This document shows, piece after piece, positions 58,668-64,000 of a stretch of DNA of 64,000 nucleotides. Made by a program: the position numbers and the translations under genes. Numbering within the stretch: the stretch's first letter is position 1; each line of letters begins with the position of its first letter. The stretch lies in assembly GCA_964228555.1 (NCBI GenBank), contig CAXQZU010000059.1:62001-126000 (forward strand), given 5' to 3'. The notes below the pieces were generated by a model. It saw nothing but the letters and a program-made list of their open reading frames with translations. It had not been told where the DNA came from and made no database searches. The DNA is from CAXQZU01 sp964228555. Its GTDB lineage: Bacteria > Planctomycetota > PLA2 > JAEUHO01.

Positions 58668-58926
58668 GGACAAGGCCTCCGGGTTGCCGCCGCTGCCGGA
58701 AGGCCCGTCAGGCACGAGCGACTCGCGCGTGCCTGGCCGGATGCCGGAGGGGCAGGGGGCGCACCCCATGCTCATCCAGAACCCGGCTCCCCGCAAGGGG
58801 GCCTGCCGAGAGCAGCCCCGTCCGGTGGTTCGCACCGGGCCGGGACTGCCCTGCTCATCGACCTGCCCCCGGCCCCACTGAAGGCGCGCAGGCTGTGCCG
58901 CGCACAGCATGCGCACCGACAGGCGC

Positions 58927-59847
58927 CTAACGGGGCGCGAGGGCCTGCAGGCTGGGCTGCGCGGCCAGCGCGTCGGAGGCCGCCCGGGGGTCGGCCCGCC
59001 ACGCCACGCGCAGCGCGGCACGGGCACCCTCCGTGTCGCCCAGCGCAAGCAGGGACGCCGCCGCACTCACCACGACCGGCGCATCGCCCGCCGCCACCTC
59101 GACCAGCTGCAGCCAAAGCAAGCGCGCCTCGCTGGGTGCGGCAGGGCCGGGCCCCACCAGCCAGCGCGTGGCCTCCAGCACGGCCAGCTCGGCATGGATG
59201 GGCGCCAGCGCGATCCACTGCGCGGGCTCGCGCGGGAGCGGCCGGGGCAGCGTGCCCAAGGCGGCGCGCAGCGCCGCACGGCTTGCGGCGCCACGCCCTG
59301 CGGCCTCCTGCACCTGCGCGTGCACCAGCATGGCCCACACGGCGTGCGCCCAGCCCTCGCCGGCACGGTGCAGCGGGCGAGGCAGCGCCTCGCCTGCCGC
59401 TGCGGCGTCGCCCAGCCGCAGCAGGCACGTGGCCCGCTCCAGCGCCACGCTGCGGGAGGCCTCCGGGTCCCACGCGGCCGCGCGGGCGAAGGCCTCGTCC
59501 ATGCCCGCCCGATCCTTGCGCAGCGAGGCGATCACGGCGCGCATGCGCGCCTCGCGCGCGCGCAGGGCCCCCCCTTGCAGCAGCGGCTCCAGGGGGCCCA
59601 GCGCGCGGAACTCGGCGTCGAGGGCCTGCAGGGCCGTGGCACCGCTGGGGTCCAGTGCCACCAGCACGCTGGCCTGCTCGACGCGCGCGAGCAGGTAGCG
59701 CTGGCGCGCATCACGCCACAGCAGGATGGTGCCCGCCAGCACCAGCAGGAGGACGCCGTAGAGCAGCACCCGTGCCCCACGCGGGTGACGCTGGCGCCAC
59801 GAGCCCCGGGCAGGCGCCGCCAGCCCCCGGCCACCGGCCGCCTCCAC
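58927..59847 (-). CDS. Membrane-anchored TPR-like protein in the pilus cluster
   Basis: The 306-residue product begins with a basic region and one membrane segment (VLLYGVLLLVLAGTILLW), then a helical region rich in alanine with TPR-like pairs (RSVALERATCLLRLGDAAAAG, AGDAPVVVSAAASLLALGDTEGARAALRVAW). It lies 13 bases after pilC, so it is probably cotranscribed with pilB and pilC. A GTG start is used. PilW/PilF-type TPR proteins help build secretins in other species, but this one is inner-membrane type and the relationship is not clear. Confidence 0.7.
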   Translation of the reverse strand: MEAAGGRGLAAPARGSWRQRHPRGARVLLYGVLLLVLAGTILLWRDARQRYLLARVEQASVLVALDPSGATALQALDAEFRALGPLEPLLQGGALRAREARMRAVIASLRKDRAGMDEAFARAAAWDPEASRSVALERATCLLRLGDAAAAGEALPRPLHRAGEGWAHAVWAMLVHAQVQEAAGRGAASRAALRAALGTLPRPLPREPAQWIALAPIHAELAVLEATRWLVGPGPAAPSEARLLWLQLVEVAAGDAPVVVSAAASLLALGDTEGARAALRVAWRADPRAASDALAAQPSLQALAPR

Positions 59848-59860
59848 CGCGGGCCGCGGC

Positions 59861-61123
59861 CTAGCGGGCCGCGAGCTGCTTCTGCAGCTCGAAGATGGGC
59901 AGGAACACCGACAGCACGATGGTGCCCACCATGATGCCCATCACCGAGATCATGATGGGCTCGATCAGGCTGGTGAGCTGCTTGACTGTCGCGCGCACCT
60001 GCTCGTCGTAGAACTCGCTGATCTTCTCGAGCAGCTGCTCGAGCGAGCCGCTCTTCTCGCCGATGCCGATCATGCGCGTCACCATCGGCGGGAACACCGG
60101 GCTCTGTGCCAGCGGCTTCGCCAGGCTCTCGCCCTGCCGCACGCTCTCGCGCGCCTCGATCACCGCCTCGCGGATGACCCGGTTGCCGGCCGTGTCAGCC
60201 ACGATGTCCAGCGCGCCCAGGATGGGCACGCCCGACTTGAGCATCGTCGAGAACGTCTTGCTGAAGCGCGACAGGCCCACCTTCTGGAACAGCGGGCCGA
60301 AGATCGGCACCTTGAGCATCAGCCAGTCCCACGTCCGGCCACCGGACTCGGTGCGCTTCCACACGGCCAGCCCCACGCCGGCCAGCACCAGCCCCACCAG
60401 CATCAGCAGCCAGTTCTCCCGCGTGAAGTCCGAGGCACCCAGCACGCCCTGCGTCAGGCCCGGCAGCTTGACGTCCAGGCTCTGGAACACCTCCTTGAAC
60501 TTCGGCACGATGCTCAGCATCAGGAAGGCGGTGATGCCGGTGATCATGACGAGCGAGACGACCGGGTAGGTCATGGCGCTCTTGATGTCGCGCTTGAGGC
60601 GCTGGGCCGCCTCCATGTAGTCGGCCAGGCGCACGAGGATGTCGTCGATCTGGCCCGAGGCCTCGCCCGCCTTGATCATGCTGACGTAGACGTCGGTGAA
60701 GGTCTTGGGGTAGCGGCCGATCGCCGTGCTCAGGTCCTGGCCCGAGCGCACCTCGTCGATCACGCGGCTGAGCAGCAGCGCGAACTCCTTGCTCTCGGCC
60801 TGCTCCTGCAGGATCTCCAGCGACTCCAGCATCGGGATGCCGGCGCTGATCATGGTGGAGAGCTGGCGCGTGAAGATCACCACCTCTTCGTGCTTGCGCA
60901 CGCCGGGCTTCACGGCGAAGAGGCCCCCGCCACCCACGGCGGCCCCGCCGGCCTTGCGCTCGCCGGCCTCGCCCTTGCCGCCACCGCTGCCCTCATCGAT
61001 CTTGAGCGGCATCAGGTTGCGCCGGCGCAGCTCGTCCACAGCCTCGGGCTGCGTGGCGGCGTCCAGCGAGCCCCGCACGGTCTTGCCGTCGGCCGAGATC
61101 GCGCTGTAGCGGAAGGTGGCCAT
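59861..61123 (-). CDS. pilC: Type IV pilus / type II secretion inner-membrane platform protein PilC (GspF)
   Basis: PilC is the rotating inner-membrane platform driven by PilB and PilT. The 420-residue product begins with the N-terminal cytoplasmic domain (FRYSAISADGKTVRGSLDAATQPEAVDELRR) and has two GspF domains of about 120 residues, each with FTRQLSTMISAGIPMLESLEIL and FSTMLKSGVPILGALDIVAD, and three membrane segments. A glycine-rich linker follows residue 50. The ATG at 61123 has a GAGGGA site seven bases before. The gene starts 35 bases after the stop of pilB. Confidence 0.96.
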   Translation of the reverse strand: MATFRYSAISADGKTVRGSLDAATQPEAVDELRRRNLMPLKIDEGSGGGKGEAGERKAGGAAVGGGGLFAVKPGVRKHEEVVIFTRQLSTMISAGIPMLESLEILQEQAESKEFALLLSRVIDEVRSGQDLSTAIGRYPKTFTDVYVSMIKAGEASGQIDDILVRLADYMEAAQRLKRDIKSAMTYPVVSLVMITGITAFLMLSIVPKFKEVFQSLDVKLPGLTQGVLGASDFTRENWLLMLVGLVLAGVGLAVWKRTESGGRTWDWLMLKVPIFGPLFQKVGLSRFSKTFSTMLKSGVPILGALDIVADTAGNRVIREAVIEARESVRQGESLAKPLAQSPVFPPMVTRMIGIGEKSGSLEQLLEKISEFYDEQVRATVKQLTSLIEPIMISVMGIMVGTIVLSVFLPIFELQKQLAAR

Positions 61124-61158
61124 GGTCGGGTCCCTCGCATGGGCGGGCGCGGGCCCGC

Positions 61159-62934
61159 CTAGTCACCCGTATCTGTCGACTTGATGGCGTCAGGCTTGTA
61201 GGCCACCTGCTCGCCCAGGGTCACGCGCAGCACCTCCTCGATGCTGGTGTTGCCGCGCATGGCGTTGAGCAGGGCGGCGCGGCGCAAGGTGATCATGCCC
61301 TGCTCGATGGCCTTGGCGCGCACCTCGATGCTGCTGCGGCCATCGATGACCATGCGCTTGATCTCCTCGGTGATGGGCAGGGTCTCGAGGATGGCGAAGC
61401 GCCCCACGTAGCCGTTGCTGCAGCGCGGGCAGCCCTTGGCACGGAACAGGTCGGGCTGCGACCCGGCCTCCTCGCGCGTGTAGCCCAGCTGCACCATGCG
61501 GTCCGCGCTGACCTTGTAGGCCTCGCGGCAGTGCGGGCAGATGCGGCGGATCAGGCGCTGGGCCGAGACCATCAGCGTGGCCGAGACCACCATGAAGGGG
61601 TCCACGCCCATGTCGATCATGCGCGTGATCGTGCTGGCCGCGTCGTTGGTGTGCAGGGTGGACAGCACGAGGTGGCCGGTGAGCGCTGCCTTCACGCCGA
61701 TCTCGATGGTCTCCGTGTCGCGGATCTCGCCCACCATGATCACGTCCGGGTCCTGGCGCAGGATCGAGCGCAGCGCCGCCGCGAAGGTGAGGCCGCTCTT
61801 GACGTTCACCTGCACCTGGTTGAGGCCGTCGAGCTGGTACTCGACCGGGTCCTCCACGGTGACGAAGTTGGAGTCGGGCGTCATGATCTCCTTGACGGCG
61901 CTGTACAGCGTCGTCGTCTTGCCCGAGCCCGTGGGCCCCGTGACCAGGATCATCCCGTAGGGTGCCGCGATGGCGTCGCGGAAGTCCTGCAGCGCCTTGG
62001 GCTCGAATCCCAGGCTGGCGAGGTCCAGCGTGAGGTTGCTGGCGTCCAGGATGCGCATCACGACCTTCTCGCCGTGCACCGTGGGCAGCGTGCTCACGCG
62101 GAAGTCGATCTGGCGGCCCTCGGCCTTGACCTGGAACTTGCCGTCCTGCGGCTTGCGCTTCTCGGCGATGTCCAGCGCCGACATGATCTTGATGCGGCTC
62201 ACGATGGCGCCGTGCAGGCGCTTGGGCGGCTCCATGGCCGGCTGCAGGTTGCCGTCCACGCGGTAGCGCACCACGATGCGCTTCTCGAACGGCTCCACGT
62301 GGATGTCCGACGCCTTGCCCTTGATGGCCTGGTAGATGATCAGGTTGACCAGCTTGATGATGGGCGCCTCGTTGCCGCTGGCGGCCGCAGCCGCCACGTC
62401 CACCACGTCGTCCACCTGCTTGACCTCGGCGAGGTCCAGGTCGGGCTCGGCCTCGTCGAGCACCTTGGCGATGCGCTCGGCATCCTCCATCTCGTAGAGG
62501 CGGGCGATGGCCCGCTTGACCTGCACGTCGAGCGCGAAGCACACGCGCAGCTCGCATCCCGTCTTGAGGCGCAGGTCGTCCTGCTGCACCACGTCCGCCG
62601 GGTTGCTCGTGACCACGATCAGGATGCGGTCCACCTTGGCGATGGGGCAACAGCCCGTCTTGAGCGCCAGTTCCAGGGGCACCACCTCGGCTAGGCTGCG
62701 GTCGAGCTCGATGCGGTCCACGTCCACGGGCGTGACGCCCATGCGTTCGGCCAGCAACCCCAGCAGGCGGTGCTCGTCCATCACGCCCTTGTCGAGCAGG
62801 TACTCCGTGACGCTTTTCTCGCCCGCCTGGGCTGCTGCGGAGGCCTCCGCCAGAGACTCGGCAGTGCAGTGGCCGCCCTCCTCGAGGATGCGCAGGACGC
62901 GGCGGTTGAAGCTGAGCGTGGCTGTGGCGGCCAT
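61159..62934 (-). CDS. pilB: Type IV pilus assembly ATPase PilB (GspE family)
   Basis: The 591-residue ATPase drives pilus extension. It has N1E-like helical domain (residues 1-150), then a nucleotide-binding core: MILVTGPTGSGKTTTLYSAV Walker A, TVEDPVEYQLDGLNQVQV Asp box, DPDVIMVGEIRDTETIEI Walker B, TGHLVLSTLHTNDAASTITR His box, and the tetracysteine zinc motif CPHC...CPRC typical of PilB/GspE (absent from PilT). The ATG at 62934 is preferred; an in-frame TTG at 62943 would overlap the pilT stop. Its order pilT-pilB-pilC-TPR-pilin is a pilus operon. Confidence 0.96.
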   Translation of the reverse strand: MAATATLSFNRRVLRILEEGGHCTAESLAEASAAAQAGEKSVTEYLLDKGVMDEHRLLGLLAERMGVTPVDVDRIELDRSLAEVVPLELALKTGCCPIAKVDRILIVVTSNPADVVQQDDLRLKTGCELRVCFALDVQVKRAIARLYEMEDAERIAKVLDEAEPDLDLAEVKQVDDVVDVAAAAASGNEAPIIKLVNLIIYQAIKGKASDIHVEPFEKRIVVRYRVDGNLQPAMEPPKRLHGAIVSRIKIMSALDIAEKRKPQDGKFQVKAEGRQIDFRVSTLPTVHGEKVVMRILDASNLTLDLASLGFEPKALQDFRDAIAAPYGMILVTGPTGSGKTTTLYSAVKEIMTPDSNFVTVEDPVEYQLDGLNQVQVNVKSGLTFAAALRSILRQDPDVIMVGEIRDTETIEIGVKAALTGHLVLSTLHTNDAASTITRMIDMGVDPFMVVSATLMVSAQRLIRRICPHCREAYKVSADRMVQLGYTREEAGSQPDLFRAKGCPRCSNGYVGRFAILETLPITEEIKRMVIDGRSSIEVRAKAIEQGMITLRRAALLNAMRGNTSIEEVLRVTLGEQVAYKPDAIKSTDTGD

Positions 62935-62939
62935 GGGCC

Positions 62940-64000
62940 TCAAGGCCTTGCGAGGATGCGCTTGAGGTCTTCGACGTCACTGCTGCAGGTCAGGGCCTCC
63001 TCCATCGTGATGCTGCGCTTGCGCACCAGGTCGGCCAGCGCGGCATTCATCGTCTTCATGCCCACCTTGCCGCCGGTCTGGATGATGCTGTAGATCTGGT
63101 GGGCCTTGTCGTCGCGGATGAGCGCGCGCACGGCCGAGTTGGCGATCATGACCTCGCAGGCGAGGGCTCGCCCCCGGCCCGCGGCGGTGGGGATCAGCTG
63201 CTGGCAGAAGACGGCCTGCAGCGTGAAGGAGAGCTGGGTGCGGACCTGCTGCTGCTGGTGGGCCGGGAACACGTCCACGATGCGATTGATGGTCTGCACG
63301 CAGTCCGAGGTGTGGAGGGTGCCGAAGGTGAGGTGGCCCGTCTCGGCGATGGTGAGGGCCGCCTCGATGGTCTCCGCGTCGCGCATCTCGCCCACCAGCA
63401 CCACGTCGGGGTCCTGGCGCAGCGCGCTGCGCAGCGCCTTGTGGAAGCCCTTCGTGTCGCTGCCGATCTCGCGCTGGTTGACCAGGCAGCGCTTGTTGGT
63501 GTGCAGGAACTCGATCGGGTCCTCGACCGTCACGATGTGGTCGCTGCGCGTGCGGTTGATGTGGTCGAGCATGGCGGCCAGGCTCGTGCTCTTGCCCGAG
63601 CCGGTGGCACCCGTGAACAGCACGAGGCCACGGGGCAGTGCCGCCACTTCCTCGCAGGACTGCCGCGGCAAGCCCAGGTCGTCGAAGCCCTTGACCACCA
63701 CCGGGATCACGCGCAGCACGGCCGCGACGCTGCTGCGCTGGTGGAAGGCGTTGACGCGGAAGCGCCCCATCCCCTCCACGCCAAAGCTCAGGTCCACCTC
63801 GCGGTCGCGCTCCAGGGCCGCGATCTGGTCGCCGCCCAGGAAGGAGTAGACGAGCGCCTTGGTGACGTCGCCGCTCATCACCGCATGGCCCGTGTCCACC
63901 AGCTCGCCATGCACGCGCACCTTGGGAGGGGCGCCGGCGGAGATGTGCAGGTCCGAGCCCCCCCTCTGCACCAGGATCTGCAGCAGGTCCTCGATGGTGG
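62940..64000 (-). CDS. pilT: Type IV pilus retraction ATPase PilT (5' truncated)
   Basis: PilT powers pilus retraction and twitching. The frame is open to the right edge (TIEDLLQILVQRGGSDLHISAG), so the first residues lie outside the window; they match the MTMEDLLQLVVEKGGSDLH start of PilT. Visible are VLFTGATGSGKSTSLAAM Walker A, TVEDPIEFLHTNKRCLVNQREIG Asp box, DPDVVLVGEMRDAETIEAAL Walker B, HLTFGTLHTSDCVQTINRIVDVFP His box and AVRALIRDDKAHQIYSIIQTG, the AIRNLIRE-type motif of retraction ATPases. There is no tetracysteine motif, in contrast to PilB next door. Confidence 0.96.
   Translation of the reverse strand, partial: TIEDLLQILVQRGGSDLHISAGAPPKVRVHGELVDTGHAVMSGDVTKALVYSFLGGDQIAALERDREVDLSFGVEGMGRFRVNAFHQRSSVAAVLRVIPVVVKGFDDLGLPRQSCEEVAALPRGLVLFTGATGSGKSTSLAAMLDHINRTRSDHIVTVEDPIEFLHTNKRCLVNQREIGSDTKGFHKALRSALRQDPDVVLVGEMRDAETIEAALTIAETGHLTFGTLHTSDCVQTINRIVDVFPAHQQQQVRTQLSFTLQAVFCQQLIPTAAGRGRALACEVMIANSAVRALIRDDKAHQIYSIIQTGGKVGMKTMNAALADLVRKRSITMEEALTCSSDVEDLKRILARP

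Noticed and set aside
58700..58926. Possible weak -24/-12 promoter upstream of the pilin gene
   Set aside because: On the minus strand GGGGTGCGCCCCCTGC has the GG and GC spacing but poor agreement with TGGCAC and TTGC; without better support I do not call a sigma-54 promoter there.

Overview
The window is high-GC, gene-dense bacterial chromosome with intact-looking genes, no insertion sequences, no CRISPR array and no rRNA genes. The gene content suggests a Gram-negative-type, peptidoglycan-making, type IV pilus-bearing bacterium, and I think Planctomycetota is the most likely source. The reasons are a membrane-anchored Ser/Thr kinase fused to a formylglycine-enzyme-like domain, a pilin of the kind common in that phylum, a secretin, a large AsmA-like protein and several zinc-ribbon, TPR or HEAT lineage-type proteins. 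A myxobacteria-like lineage is the main alternative. The phylum is inference from gene families only.

Layout. 1-5612: truncated ftsH, folP, then the c-di-AMP pair cdaA-ybbR facing a convergent glmM. 5756-13110: a tight operon tsaB-alr-AsmA-like-manC-ruvX whose genes overlap by 1-4 bases. 13185-15918: rpsO-pnp with a terminator. 16010-20610 (minus): a secretin with a small exported partner, and a TPR/zinc-ribbon pair. 20790-22541: phospholipid genes plsY and gpsA. 22580-25406 (minus): a sigma-54 enhancer-binding protein gene followed by about 1.5 kb without a credible protein gene. 25649-36874: glycosyltransferase, S8 protease, tRNA-Pro, nitroreductase, an amino-sugar nucleotidyltransferase/kinase pair, a SMUG1-like glycosylase, an MFS transporter and a flavoprotein. 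36928-47798: an NtrX-like regulator and an NtrY-like kinase flanking small genes, then the Ser/Thr kinase. 47833-51311: small housekeeping-type genes. 51809-58667: priA, a HEAT lipoprotein, a thioesterase, small membrane proteins, dprA and a pilin. 58927-64000 (minus): TPR protein, pilC, pilB and truncated pilT.

The most striking region is 22580-23746 on the minus strand. A near-perfect -24/-12 (sigma-54) promoter lies about 330 bases downstream of the sigma-54 activator gene. It is followed by an rRNA-type boxA antitermination signal, about 1.1 kb of non-coding sequence rich in hairpins with GNRA and UUCG loops, and a 15-bp perfect intrinsic terminator. I read this as a sigma-54-controlled long structured non-coding RNA with its own activator. 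I cannot match it to any RNA class I know (not rRNA, RNase P RNA, tmRNA or SRP RNA), so it is the best candidate here for an undescribed system.

Other notable points: a subtilase whose propeptide-like domain lies at the C-terminus, a fusion of an AmgK-like sugar kinase with the RapZ C-terminal domain, a second structured intergenic segment before priA, and a recurrent TANNNT -10-like hexamer close to start codons that suggests some leaderless transcripts.
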